A DNA stretch of 64,000 nucleotides, taken from contig NZ_PQSU01000003.1 in NCBI RefSeq assembly GCF_002920615.1, forward strand, positions 310,001-374,000. The letters run 5' to 3'. The notes beneath the pieces were generated by a model. The model saw nothing but the letters and a program-made list of their open reading frames with translations. It ran no database searches and was not told the origin of the DNA. Shown here in pieces: positions 33,320 through 41,309 of the stretch. The DNA comes from Streptomyces sp. Ru62. Its GTDB lineage: Bacteria > Actinomycetota > Actinomycetes > Streptomycetales > Streptomycetaceae. How positions within the stretch are numbered: the first letter of the stretch is position 1; the number at the start of each line of letters is the position of its first letter. The position numbers and the translations under genes were made by a program.

Positions 33320-33904
33320 ATGACCACACCCACCACCCTGGACCCCCGCCAGGCCCACGCCCGCCTGCACGAGCTGACCGTCATCGACGTCCGCACCCCC
33401 GGCGAGTACGCCGGCGGCCACGTGCCCGGTGCCCTCAACATCCCGCTCGACCAGCTCGACCGGGCCCTGCCCGACATCCGCACCGCCGCCGGACGCGGTG
33501 ACATCCTCGTCGTCTGCGCCTCCGGCGCCCGCTCGGAGAACGCCTGCCGCGTCCTCGCCGGGAGCGGCATCGCCGGCGCCACCCTCGCCGGGGGAACCGC
33601 CGCCTGGACGGCCGGGGGCTATGACACGCACCGGCCCGAGGCGACCACGAAAGCGACCTGGAGCATGGAGCGTCAGGTCCGGTTCACGGCCGGTACGGTC
33701 GTGCTGCTCGGCCTCCTGCTCGGCCTGTCCGTCCACCCGGCCTTCCAACTGCTGTCCGCAGGCATCGCGGGCGGCCTGGTCTTCTCCGCTCTGACCAACA
33801 CCTGCGGCATGGCGGCCGTGCTCGGCAAGCTGCCCCACAACCGACCCCGCCGGGCCGACCTGGACGCCGCACTCGCCCGACTGCGCGGCACCGCCGAGCG
33901 ATGA
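33320..33904 (+). CDS. rhodanese-like protein with C-terminal DUF2892 membrane domain (YgaP-like)
   Basis: The 194-aa protein joins a rhodanese domain (about 8-110) to a two-helix membrane anchor (about 125-165, LLGLLLGLSVHPAFQLL and AGIAGGLVF). The active-site loop is VVCASGARSENA with the catalytic Cys. The family transfers sulfane sulfur, here at the inner face of the membrane. The ATG at 33320 follows GAGGGAG. It lies downstream of the four CstR-type operators and the dead persulfide dioxygenase, so it is the working part of a reduced persulfide-detoxification operon. Confidence 0.93.
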   Translation: MTTPTTLDPRQAHARLHELTVIDVRTPGEYAGGHVPGALNIPLDQLDRALPDIRTAAGRGDILVVCASGARSENACRVLAGSGIAGATLAGGTAAWTAGGYDTHRPEATTKATWSMERQVRFTAGTVVLLGLLLGLSVHPAFQLLSAGIAGGLVFSALTNTCGMAAVLGKLPHNRPRRADLDAALARLRGTAER

Positions 33905-34098
33905 GCCGTCGGACCGCGTCCGCCCTGCTCGGCCACCGCGCTCGCTCCCCGGTCGGCACCTTCCGGCGGGCCGCGGCGTGCCGATCGCCCCGCCCCCGTG
34001 GATGATCGTACGGAGAGGAGGCCGGACACCGACATGCCTCACAGGGCGTATGTGCCTGACATGTCCCGGCCTCGTTCGTCACCGCAAGGGAGACACCT

Positions 34099-34455
34099 GT
34101 GATGCGCTCGATCATGACGGGGACGGCGGCGGGCCTGCTGGGCGCCGCCGCGCTGTGCCTCGGAACCCCGGCCCCCTCGTTCGCCGGTACCGAGGGCGCC
34201 GCCCGGTCGTCGGTCACGTACTGCGGCGCGGACAAGGCGACCGGGCTGGCGGTCTGGGCCGAATCCGCCGGGTCCTGCGCCGCCGCCCTGGAGGTCGCGA
34301 GCGCCTACACCAAGGCCGCGTCCAGCAAGTCGGGCGCGCCCGCCACGATCAGTGTCGGGGAGACCACCTGGACGTGCCAGGAGCGTCAGGGCGACCCGAA
34401 CCCCTACCGGGAGTGCGTCACCGACAGCGGAGGCCGGGTCGTTCTCACGTCGTGA
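34099..34455 (+). CDS. small secreted hypothetical protein
   Basis: The 118-aa protein (GTG at 34099, or ATG at 34102; AGGGAG upstream) has a clear signal peptide with hydrophobic core AAGLLGAAALCLG and cleavage near SFAG. The mature part, about 90 aa, has four cysteines (VTYCGAD, GSCAAAL, TWTCQER, RECVTD), which could form two disulfides. It resembles the small secreted proteins of unknown function common in Streptomyces. No family name or role can be given. Confidence 0.75.
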   Translation: MMRSIMTGTAAGLLGAAALCLGTPAPSFAGTEGAARSSVTYCGADKATGLAVWAESAGSCAAALEVASAYTKAASSKSGAPATISVGETTWTCQERQGDPNPYRECVTDSGGRVVLTS

Positions 34456-34571
34456 GGCCGGCGCCCGGCAAGAACGATCACCGCTCACCCCGCCGTGGCG
34501 GACGGCTCGAACCTGCTGTTCAATACATGAATCGACCGATTGAGGTCGCATCACGGCTTGGGGAGAGAGAC

Positions 34572-34838
34572 ATGACGACGGGACCCGGCGCCGAGGCCGA
34601 GAAGCAGATCCTCGGACGCATCACGGAGATGATCAACCAGGAGAAGGACCTGCGGGACCGTCTGGCGGACCACGACATCGACCAGCCGACCGAGCAGGAA
34701 CGCCTGGCGCGGCTGGAGACCGAGCTCGACCAGTGCTGGGACCTCCTCCGGCAGCGCCGGGCCCGCGTCGCCGCCGGTCAGGACCCCGAGGAGGCCCAGG
34801 TGCGCCCGGCGTCGCAGGTGGAGCGGTACCTGTCCTGA
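34572..34838 (+). CDS. DUF2630 family protein
   Basis: The 88-aa protein begins ILGRITEMINQEKDLRDRL and continues ERLARLETELDQCWDLLRQRRA, the pattern of the DUF2630 family. These are small, soluble, strongly helical, charged proteins of unknown function common in actinobacteria. The ATG follows GGGAGAGAG. It lies 120 bp ahead of the NhaA fusion gene, in the same direction. Confidence 0.88.
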   Translation: MTTGPGAEAEKQILGRITEMINQEKDLRDRLADHDIDQPTEQERLARLETELDQCWDLLRQRRARVAAGQDPEEAQVRPASQVERYLS

Positions 34839-34957
34839 CGACCGGCGTGTGCTCGTCCGCCCATGCCCTCACCCTGGAATGAACGCCCCACCCGCCGCTG
34901 TTGCCCCGGCAGTGCCGGCACGGCACGAAACCCTGCGCGAGGTGGAGATGAGCACGG

Positions 34958-36853
34958 ATGAGCATGGCGTTCGCACCCGACGACCTCTCGGGCCAGACCG
35001 CCTGTTCTGGATCCCGCTCACCGCTGCGCCACTTCCTGCGGACCGAGACCGGTAGCGCCGCCGTCCTGGTGACGGCGGCGCTCGCCGCGTTGCTGTGGGC
35101 CAACGCGGCTCCCGCGGGCTACGCGTCGTTCTGGGAGACGCACCTGTCCGTCGGGATCGGCACCCACGGTCTGTCCCTCTCACTGCGGGAGTGGATCAAC
35201 AGCGGACTGATGGCGCTGTTCTTCTTCGTCGTCGGACTGGAGGCGCGCCGCGAGTTCGACATGGGCGAGCTGCGCGACCGCCGGCGTCTGGCCCTGCCGC
35301 TCGCCGCCGGGATCAGCGGCATGGTCGTACCGGTCGCCCTCTTCCTCGCGGTCAACGCGGGGCACTCCTCCGCGCACGGCTGGGGCGCGGCGATGTCCAC
35401 CGACACCGCCTTCGCCCTCGGCATGCTCGCCGTCGTCGGGCACCGGTTGCCGAGCGGACTGCGGATCTTCCTCCTGTCGATCACGGTGGTCGACGACTTC
35501 GTCGCCCTGGGCGTCATCGCCGTCGCCTACAGCGAGCACGTCGACGTAGCGGCGCTGCTGGTCGCGGTGGCGGTGTTCGGCGTCGTCCTGCTCGTCCGCG
35601 CGCTCGGGGTGCGCCGGGGCCTGGTCTACGCGCTGCTGGCGCTCGTCGCCTGGGTCGCGCTGCTGGAGTCGGGTGTCGATCCCGTGGTCATCGGCCTCGC
35701 CATGGGCCTGATCACCTACGCGTACCCGGCGGCACGCGCCGACCTGGAACACGCCACGGGCCTGTTCCGGATGTTCCGCGAGCAGCCGACGCCCGAGCTG
35801 GCACGCTCGGCGCAGGCCGGCCTGGCGTCCGCGATCTCGCCCAACGACCGGCTGCAGGGCCTGTACCACCCGTGGACCAGCTATCTCGTCGTCCCGCTGT
35901 TCGCCCTGGCCAACGCCGGTATCCCGCTGGATGCCGACCAGCTCGCGCGGGCGTTCACCTCGCCGGTCACGCTCGGCATCCTGCTCGCGTTCGTCGTCGG
36001 CAAGCCGCTGGGCATCCTCGGGGCGTCCGCGCTGGCGTACGGGGTCAGCCGGGGGCGGGTCCGGCCGCCGGTCGGCTGGGGAGCCGTCGCGGCGGGCGGG
36101 GCCCTGGCCGGGACGGGCTTCACCGTCTCGCTGCTCATCGCGACCCTCGCCTTCCGGGGGACACAGCTGGCGGACGCCAAGATCGGCATCCTCAGCGCGC
36201 TGGTCGGCTCCTTCCTGATCAGCCGGCTCCTCACCGCGGTCCTCGCGGTGCTGCCGGGCCGGCTGCGGCAGCGGGCGCTGCTCGGCGACGCCGAGACGCT
36301 CGTCGACCTGGCGGTGCCGGTCGATCCCGACCGCGACCACGTGCGGGGTCCGCGGCACGCGCCGGTGACCGTCGTGGAGTACGGCGACTACGAATGCCCG
36401 TACTGCGGACAGGCCGAACCGGTCGTCCGTGAGCTGCTCGGTGACTTCGGCGACGTGCGGTACGTGTGGCGGCACCTCCCCCTGACGGACGTGCACGTGC
36501 ACGCCCAGCTGGCGGCCGAGGCGGCGGAGGCCGCGGCCGCGCAGGGCCGCTACTGGGAGATGCACGATCTGCTGCTCAGCCACCAGGGCGAGCTGCGCCT
36601 CGGGCATCTGCGCACGTACGCCGACGCCCTCGGGCTGGACGCCGAGCGCTTCGACCGGGATCTGCGGTCCCACCGGGGCGCGGCACGGATCGCCGAGGAC
36701 GTGGAGTCGGCGGACCTGAGCCAGGTGGCGGGCACGCCGACGTTCTTCGTGAACGGGCGCCGGCACCACGGGGCGTACGACATCGGCAGCCTGTCGGCGG
36801 CGGTGCGGGCGGCCCGGGAGCGGGCGGCGATCGGGGCCCGCGGGGGGCGGTGA
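34958..36853 (+). CDS. nhaA: Na+/H+ antiporter NhaA fused to a DsbA-like thioredoxin domain
   Basis: The first 430 or so residues form NhaA, with about 12 membrane helices and the conserved ion-binding Asp pair in [11 protein letters not shown] near 177. Further NhaA blocks are [27 protein letters not shown] and [15 protein letters not shown]. Residues about 455-620 form a DsbA/DSBA-like oxidoreductase with active site CPYC (C480/C483), [14 protein letters not shown] and the cis-Pro loop [13 protein letters not shown]. The antiporter exports sodium in exchange for protons. The thioredoxin part would catalyse or sense thiol-disulfide exchange. The ATG at 34958 has GAGGTGGAG upstream. Confidence 0.93.
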   Translation: MSMAFAPDDLSGQTACSGSRSPLRHFLRTETGSAAVLVTAALAALLWANAAPAGYASFWETHLSVGIGTHGLSLSLREWINSGLMALFFFVVGLEARREFDMGELRDRRRLALPLAAGISGMVVPVALFLAVNAGHSSAHGWGAAMSTDTAFALGMLAVVGHRLPSGLRIFLLSITVVDDFVALGVIAVAYSEHVDVAALLVAVAVFGVVLLVRALGVRRGLVYALLALVAWVALLESGVDPVVIGLAMGLITYAYPAARADLEHATGLFRMFREQPTPELARSAQAGLASAISPNDRLQGLYHPWTSYLVVPLFALANAGIPLDADQLARAFTSPVTLGILLAFVVGKPLGILGASALAYGVSRGRVRPPVGWGAVAAGGALAGTGFTVSLLIATLAFRGTQLADAKIGILSALVGSFLISRLLTAVLAVLPGRLRQRALLGDAETLVDLAVPVDPDRDHVRGPRHAPVTVVEYGDYECPYCGQAEPVVRELLGDFGDVRYVWRHLPLTDVHVHAQLAAEAAEAAAAQGRYWEMHDLLLSHQGELRLGHLRTYADALGLDAERFDRDLRSHRGAARIAEDVESADLSQVAGTPTFFVNGRRHHGAYDIGSLSAAVRAARERAAIGARGGR

Positions 36854-36946
36854 GGGCCGGGAATGCATCGCGGGGTGGTGGTGTTGAGAGAACCGTCTGA
36901 CATGTTCGAGTCAACGGGCTCGGACGGTCGGCGGAAGGAGTCCCTC

Positions 36947-37111
36947 ATGGCACGCAGCACCACACGCCCGGTCGTCAAGCTGAGGTCGACGGCCGGAACC
37001 GGAGTCACCTACGTGACCCGCAAGAACCGTCTGAACGACCCCGACCGGCTGGTCCTGCGCAAGTACGACCCGGTGGCCGGCGCGCACGTCCTGTTCCGCG
37101 AGGAGCGCTGA
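36947..37111 (+). CDS. rpmG: 50S ribosomal protein L33, zinc-free paralogue
   Basis: This 54-aa basic protein matches L33 ([20 protein letters not shown], then [13 protein letters not shown]). It lacks both CxxC pairs found in the zinc-binding form, so it is the C-minus paralogue, which typically replaces the zinc form when zinc is scarce. GAAGGAG lies 6 bp upstream of the ATG. It is the first of three zinc-free ribosomal protein genes read together. I could not find a convincing Zur box in the 93 bp upstream. Confidence 0.94.
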   Translation: MARSTTRPVVKLRSTAGTGVTYVTRKNRLNDPDRLVLRKYDPVAGAHVLFREER

Positions 37112-37176
37112 CCCTCGCGGGGAGCGCTGACCCCCGCGGTGAGCGCTGACTCCCGCGGTGAGCGCTGACCCGCGCG
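37103..37176. repeat. four 19-bp tandem units across the rpmG stop codon
   Basis: Units of the form GAGCGCTGACCCCCGCGGT start at 37103, 37122, 37141 and 37160. The first contains the last codons and TGA of rpmG; the others repeat that end in the intergenic gap. The fourth unit is partial. They look like a small expansion of the gene terminus. Confidence 0.7.
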
Positions 37177-37224
37177 CAACCCCGCCCTCCTGAAGAACGC
37201 ACTTCCCCCGAGGAGGAACACCCC

Positions 37225-37485
37225 ATGAGGAACGGCATCCACCCCGTCTCCCGTCCCGTCGTCTTCCGCGACCGCGCGGCAGGCTTCCAGCTGCTGACCC
37301 GCTCCACCATCGAGTCCCGGCGGACGGTCGAGTGGGAGGACGGCACCACGTACCCGGTCGTCGACGTCGAGATCTCGTCGGCGAGCCACCCGTTCTACAC
37401 CGGCACCTCGCGCGTCGTGGACACCGCGGGCCGGGTGGAACGCTTCCAGCGGCGCTACGGCCGTACCACCGCCGACCGCCACTGA
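37225..37485 (+). CDS. rpmE2: 50S ribosomal protein L31 type B, zinc-free
   Basis: The 86-aa protein is type B L31 ([45 protein letters not shown]). Type B lacks the CxxC zinc ligands of the A form; no cysteine is present here. It would replace L31A on ribosomes under zinc limitation. GAGGAGG precedes the ATG. It lies between the zinc-free L33 and L36 paralogues, which supports a common zinc-sparing operon. Confidence 0.95.
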   Translation: MRNGIHPVSRPVVFRDRAAGFQLLTRSTIESRRTVEWEDGTTYPVVDVEISSASHPFYTGTSRVVDTAGRVERFQRRYGRTTADRH

Positions 37486-37489
37486 CCTC

Positions 37490-37540
37490 ACAACCCGTTC
37501 GACGGCACGACCCGCTTGACGGCACAACCCGTTCGACCTC
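37490..37540. repeat. three 17-bp tandem units between rpmE2 and rpmJ
   Basis: ACAACCCGTTCGACGGC (37490-37506), ACGACCCGCTTGACGGC (37507-37523) and ACAACCCGTTCGACCTC (37524-37540) are adjacent 17-bp units in the short gap after the rpmE2 stop. They differ in sequence and length from the units after rpmG. Confidence 0.7.
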
Positions 37541-37556
37541 CCGGGAGGAGACCGCG

Positions 37557-37679
37557 ATGAAGGTACGCAAGTCCCTGCGCTCGTTGAAGGCCAAGCCGGG
37601 CGCCCAGGTGGTGCGCCGGCGGGGCAAGACCTTCGTGATCAACAAGAAGGACCCCCGCTTCAAGGCCCGCCAGGGCTGA
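37557..37679 (+). CDS. rpmJ: 50S ribosomal protein L36, zinc-free paralogue
   Basis: The 40-aa protein reads [19 protein letters not shown] and ends [13 protein letters not shown], the known C-minus L36 form with no cysteines. GGGAGGAG lies 6 bp before the ATG. It is the last gene of the zinc-free ribosomal set and is followed by a strong terminator. Genes for zinc-free L28, S14 and S18, often found beside these, are absent from the window. Confidence 0.94.
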   Translation: MKVRKSLRSLKAKPGAQVVRRRGKTFVINKKDPRFKARQG

Positions 37680-37702
37680 CGCCCCGCAACGCCGAGCATT
37701 CC

Positions 37703-37736
37703 ACGGCCCGGCACCGCACACGCGGTGCCGGGCCGT
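37703..37736 (+). terminator. terminator of the ribosomal paralogue operon
   Basis: ACGGCCCGGCACCGC (37703-37717), a 4-nt loop ACAC and GCGGTGCCGGGCCGT (37722-37736) form a perfect 15-bp stem 23 bp after the rpmJ stop. A short T/C-rich tail follows. Confidence 0.88.
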
Positions 37737-37786
37737 TCCCGTTCCCGGCACCGTGAGGAGAGCCCCGCGGCGGTAATCTGGCGATC

Positions 37787-38245
37787 ATGGGGGAGTGGAG
37801 GATCCGGCCGGCGTCGGGGACGGACGCCGAGGCGGTGGCGGAGTTGCGGGCCGTGGTGCTGCGGGCGGACCTGGAGCGGCTCGGGCGCTACGACGAGCGG
37901 CGGGTGCGGCAGCGACTGCGGGACGGGTTCGTCCCGGCGCACACCTGGGTGATCGAGGTGGGCGGCGCCTTCGCCGGCTGCGTGGCGCTGCGGCCGGCCG
38001 AGGACGCCCACTGGCTGGAGCACTTCTACCTGGCCCCGCACCTCCAGGGCAACGGCATCGGCGCGGCCGTGCTGCGCGGACTGCTGGAGCGGTGCGACCG
38101 CGACGGCATCCCGGTCCGGCTGAACGTGCTGCGGGGCAGCCCGGCCCGGCGCCTGTACGAGCGGCACGGATTCATCCTCCAAACCGAGGATCCCGTGGAC
38201 GTCTTCATGGTGCGCGAGCCGGCCCCGGCCGCGCGTGACAGGTGA
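37787..38245 (+). CDS. GNAT family N-acetyltransferase
   Basis: This 152-aa cytoplasmic acetyl-CoA-dependent acyltransferase has the GNAT core: HWLEHFYLAPHLQGNGIGAAVL, with the Q/N-G-x-G acetyl-CoA loop (QGNGIG) near residue 86, and a C-terminal ARRLYERHGF helix-strand. The acceptor is not predictable. Its last 40 bp overlap a decayed gene on the opposite strand. Confidence 0.92.
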   Translation: MGEWRIRPASGTDAEAVAELRAVVLRADLERLGRYDERRVRQRLRDGFVPAHTWVIEVGGAFAGCVALRPAEDAHWLEHFYLAPHLQGNGIGAAVLRGLLERCDRDGIPVRLNVLRGSPARRLYERHGFILQTEDPVDVFMVREPAPAARDR

Positions 38246-38575
38246 TCACCCGCCGCTGTCGCACCGAGGCGGGCGGACGGCGGTAGACGCTGGCCAGGGC
38301 CGCGACCGTCCGCGCCCTCCGCGCCCGCGGCTCGGAGGGCGCCACCACCTCGGCCTCCGGGCCGAGCCGTAGCAGCGTGCCGACGGCGTGTCCGACGGAC
38401 CCGGCGGGTGTCCGACGGACCCGACGGGGATGACGATCCGGACGCTGCCGTCGGGGCCCGGTGGCCCGGCGCTGTCCTGGGCGGCGGGCGCCACCGCGGG
38501 CTCCATGAGGTCGGGCAGCCGTGCCGCGAGCGCGGGTGACAGCCGAACTCGGGTGGCCCTCGCCTCACCTGCGCC
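38205..38575 (-). pseudogene. C-terminal remnant of a WYL-domain transcriptional regulator
   Basis: On the minus strand one frame reads RLSPALAARLPDLMEPAVA and GSVRIVIPVGSV. A different frame then continues VGTLLRLGPEAEVVAPSEP and TVAALASVYRR, ending with TGA at 38205-38207. Together these are the end of a YafY/WYL-type regulator. The frame changes exactly at a 20-bp tandem duplication (GTGTCCGACGGACCC at 38388 and again at 38408). The N-terminal HTH is missing, because the neighbouring reductase gene ends there. It fills the gap 38246-38564. Confidence 0.55.
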
Positions 38576-39239
38576 AGAACAGGTGGTGCGTCACGCCGCT
38601 CGGGCTGGGCACGACTTCCAGGTGGAACCGGTCGAGCAGCTCATCGGGAGACTCCCAAAGACGTAGTCCGGACCCGAGCCTCACCGGCGAGACCGCCACA
38701 TGCATGGTGTCGACGAGGCCGGCGTCGAGGAACTGCCGGATGGTGGTGACCCCGCCGCCGAGCCGGACGTCCTGGCCTTGCGCCGCTTCCCGCGCACGTT
38801 CGAGGACCGTGGCCGGGTCGCCGTCGACGAAGTGGAACGTGGTGTCGGAGAGCGTGAACGACGGACGTTCGTGGTGAGTCATGACGAACACCGGAGTGCG
38901 GAACGGGGGCTCCTCCCCCCACCAGCCGCGCCACTCATGGTCCTGCCAGGGCCCGCGCTGGGGGCCGAACTTGTTGCGGCCCATGATCTCGGCACCGATG
39001 CCGCGTGCGAAGTCCCGCGTGAAGTAGTCGTCGAGGCCACGGCTCCCACCGGGGTCCGTGCGCATGGGCCAACTCGCCGTGGCTCCGGCCCAGGCGAACA
39101 GCCTCTCGGGATGCTCGAAGCCGAACGGCCGCTCGAAACTCTGGTGCTCACCGGCACCGATTCCATCACTTGAGACATTGAAGTTCATGACTCTCAGCAA
39201 CTGATCCACGTCTGTCCTCGTCAGGTCCTGTCGCGTCAT
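38565..39239 (-). CDS. dihydrofolate reductase family protein (RibD C-terminal type)
   Basis: The 224-aa product belongs to the DHFR-like/RibD_C proteins (NFNVSSDGIGAG, then IMGRNKFGPQRG, VFVMTHHERP, DVRLGGGVTTIRQFL and the end LDRFHLEVVPSPSGVTH). Such proteins are NADPH-dependent reductases of unknown substrate in most actinobacteria. The ATG at 39239 has no clear Shine-Dalgarno; the ATG at 39188, preceded by GAGAG, is a real alternative that trims 17 residues. A perfect 8-bp inverted repeat lies directly upstream. Confidence 0.88.
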   Translation of the reverse strand: MTRQDLTRTDVDQLLRVMNFNVSSDGIGAGEHQSFERPFGFEHPERLFAWAGATASWPMRTDPGGSRGLDDYFTRDFARGIGAEIMGRNKFGPQRGPWQDHEWRGWWGEEPPFRTPVFVMTHHERPSFTLSDTTFHFVDGDPATVLERAREAAQGQDVRLGGGVTTIRQFLDAGLVDTMHVAVSPVRLGSGLRLWESPDELLDRFHLEVVPSPSGVTHHLFWRR

Positions 39240-39240
39240 C

Positions 39241-39259
39241 GTGCGGCGAGGCGCCGCAC
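39241..39259. promoter_or_regulatory. inverted repeat at the reductase start
   Basis: GTGCGGCG-AGG-CGCCGCAC is a perfect 8+3+8 inverted repeat abutting the ATG at 39239. It could be an operator, or a hairpin in the 5' leader if transcription starts upstream. Confidence 0.4.
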
Positions 39260-39385
39260 ATCATGACGTCGAACGGGACGCGGCCGGATCGACAGCGGCC
39301 CGCAACTTTTTTCAGGGGCGCGTCAGGAAGCGGTCCCACCGCGGTCTGGCCGTGGCGGACACGGTGACCGCCGGGGACCACTCAC

Positions 39386-39637
39386 ATGAGCACTCCCTCA
39401 GTTCACACGGCCGTTGTGACGACGTGCATCCGCGAGGCGGTGGTTGTCGGACGACTCTTCACCCTCTACGAGGCCGCCGCCTTCATGAAGTCGCTCGGCG
39501 CCGTCCGGGCGATGAACCTCGACGACGGCGGCTCCACCGCGATGGCCGTGGCCGGCACGCTGGTCGACACCCCGTCCGACGTCACCGGCGAACGCCCGGT
39601 CGGGGACACCGTCCAGGTCGTGCCGGCGGCTCACTGA
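39386..39637 (+). pseudogene. C-terminal remnant of a phosphodiester glycosidase (DUF2233/NAGPA) protein
   Basis: This 83-codon frame has a recognisable second half: YEAAAFMKSLGAVRAMNLDD, then GGSTAMAVAG and GERPVGDTVQVV. That is the end of the phosphodiester-glycosidase domain, where the usual LDGGGS motif has become LDDGGS. The first 20 or so codons and the ATG look unrelated, and no signal peptide or catalytic N-terminal part is present. I treat it as a remnant, although it is still an open frame. The following 39638-39870 gap shows nothing I can name. Confidence 0.6.
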
Positions 39638-39870
39638 CCGGGGGCACGGCTCTGCAACCGGCTGCGTCGGGCAGCCGGCCGGCCGCGAGGCGGTCCCCGA
39701 GGTCCGGCAGATCGGTCAGCGGCGGCACCCGCCCGCCGCACCCTGGCAGGGGACCTGAAACGGCCCGGTCCCGGCCGATGTCCCCCGGCCCGGCCGCCCG
39801 AACGCGGAGGGCATCCGGCGCGTCCCCCGCCGCCGGCCCCACGGCGGCCGCGAGGCGTGGTTCACGGGCT

Positions 39871-41202
39871 TCAGCCGCGCAGGCTCTCCGCGTCACGCGG
39901 AGGCGCCCCCGTGCGCCGGGTCGTCGCCCACAGGAGCAGGGCGGCGAGGCTGAAGGACGCGCCGAGGGCCGATACGGCCGGCCAGCCCGCCGTCGCGTAG
40001 GCGAGGGAGGAGCCGAGGGCGCCGAGGCTGCTCCCCGCCGAGTAGAAGACCATGTAGCCGCCGATGATCCTGCTGCCCGCGTCGGGCCGGACGGCGTGGA
40101 TCAGGGTCTGGTTGGTGACGTGGACGGCCTGCACGGCGAAGTCCAGCACCACGGCGCCGATCGCCGGCGCCCACAGCGACCGCGGGGTCAGCGCGATCGG
40201 GAGCCAGGAGAGCGTCAGCAGGACCAGGCCGGCCCCGGTCGTGCGCTGGGCGAACCCCCGGTCGTTCCAGCGCCCGGCCGCCTGCGCGGCGACGGCCCCG
40301 GCAGCCCCGGCCAGCCCGAACGCGCCGATCGCGGTGTGCGACAGCGACCACGGCGGACCGCTCAGGGGCTGCGTCACACCGCTCCACAGGGTGCTGAAGG
40401 CGGCGAACACCAGCAGGGCGAGCCCGCCCCGGACCCGCAGCAGCGGATGGCGGACGAACAGGGTGACGGTCGAGGCCACCAGCCGTCCGTACGACACCGC
40501 GCGCACCCTCGGGGACGGCGCGCCCGGGGGCAGTACCCGGAGCAGCAGCAGGGCGAGGACGGCGGTGGCGCCCGCGGACGCCAGGTACACCGCCCGCCAG
40601 CCGGCGAGGTCGGCGAGGAGACCGGCGGCGGCGCGGGCCAGCAGAATGCCGGTGACGATGCCGCCCGTGACGGTGCCGACGGCGCGGCCACGCCGGGCGG
40701 GCGGGGTCAGGGCGGCGGCCGCCGCGACCATCGTCTGGGCGACTACGGCGAGCAGCCCGACCGCGGCGAGCGCACCGAGGAGCGCCGCCACGTCCGGCGC
40801 CAGCCCGGCGGCCAGCAGGGCGAGTGCCAGCAGGCCGAGCTGGCCGGTGACCAGCCGCCGATGGCCGAGCAGGTCGCCGAGCGGCACGAGCGTCAACAGG
40901 CCCAATGCGTATCCGAGTTGGGTCACGGTGACGATCGCGCCGAGCAGCCCCGCGCCGAGCGCGAACCGCTCGCCCAGGGTCACCAGCAGGGGCTGGGCGA
41001 AGTAGACGGTGGCGACGGAGCTGCCGCAGGCCAGTGCGAGCAGGGGGATGAGCCGGGTGGGTGGCGCGGTCTCGGACGCCGGAGCCGTGGGCGGCGCCGC
41101 GCCCGGCACCGTACCCGCGGTATGCGCCCCGTGGCCGCCGGTCCCCGTGGTTTCCCCGGTCCCGCCGCACCCGCCGGCCGTACCGGAGCACTGGATCGCC
41201 AT
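39871..41202 (-). CDS. MFS transporter
   Basis: This 443-aa integral membrane protein has 12 predicted helices after a Gly/Thr-rich 50-residue N-terminal tail. The MFS inter-helix motif between TM2 and TM3 is visible as GDLLGHRR. It resembles drug/sugar efflux transporters of the YnfM group (ATVYFAQPLL, then GGIVTGILLARAAAG). The substrate is unknown. It is divergent from the HxlR gene, and two dyads in the gap suggest HxlR control. Confidence 0.92.
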   Translation of the reverse strand: MAIQCSGTAGGCGGTGETTGTGGHGAHTAGTVPGAAPPTAPASETAPPTRLIPLLALACGSSVATVYFAQPLLVTLGERFALGAGLLGAIVTVTQLGYALGLLTLVPLGDLLGHRRLVTGQLGLLALALLAAGLAPDVAALLGALAAVGLLAVVAQTMVAAAAALTPPARRGRAVGTVTGGIVTGILLARAAAGLLADLAGWRAVYLASAGATAVLALLLLRVLPPGAPSPRVRAVSYGRLVASTVTLFVRHPLLRVRGGLALLVFAAFSTLWSGVTQPLSGPPWSLSHTAIGAFGLAGAAGAVAAQAAGRWNDRGFAQRTTGAGLVLLTLSWLPIALTPRSLWAPAIGAVVLDFAVQAVHVTNQTLIHAVRPDAGSRIIGGYMVFYSAGSSLGALGSSLAYATAGWPAVSALGASFSLAALLLWATTRRTGAPPRDAESLRG

Positions 41203-41222
41203 GTCCTACACCCCTCCCGATC

Positions 41223-41277
41223 GGTTGCATCTTGCTACCTGTGTGACCGTAGCCGGGCGCGGTAGCATGTTGCAACC
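41223..41277. promoter_or_regulatory. paired operators in the MFS/HxlR divergent region
   Basis: GGTTGCATCTTGCTACC (41223-41239) and GGTAGCATGTTGCAACC (41261-41277) are near-perfect reverse complements with a 21-bp spacer. Each arm is itself a dyad of the form GGTNGC-N5-GCNACC. The arrangement fits two HxlR dimers bound between the starts at 41202 and 41310. Confidence 0.7.
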
Positions 41278-41309
41278 ACGCCGCCCGGGGTGGAGGAGAG
41301 GAGCCACGG

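Noticed and set aside
34849..35055. A 68-codon ORF ahead of the NhaA fusion
   Set aside because: It overlaps the NhaA start in another frame and has no recognisable features.
36860..36946. A Zur-type operator ahead of the zinc-free L33 gene
   Set aside because: I saw only a loose GTTGA...TCAAC inverted pattern with poor arms, not a convincing Zur dyad.
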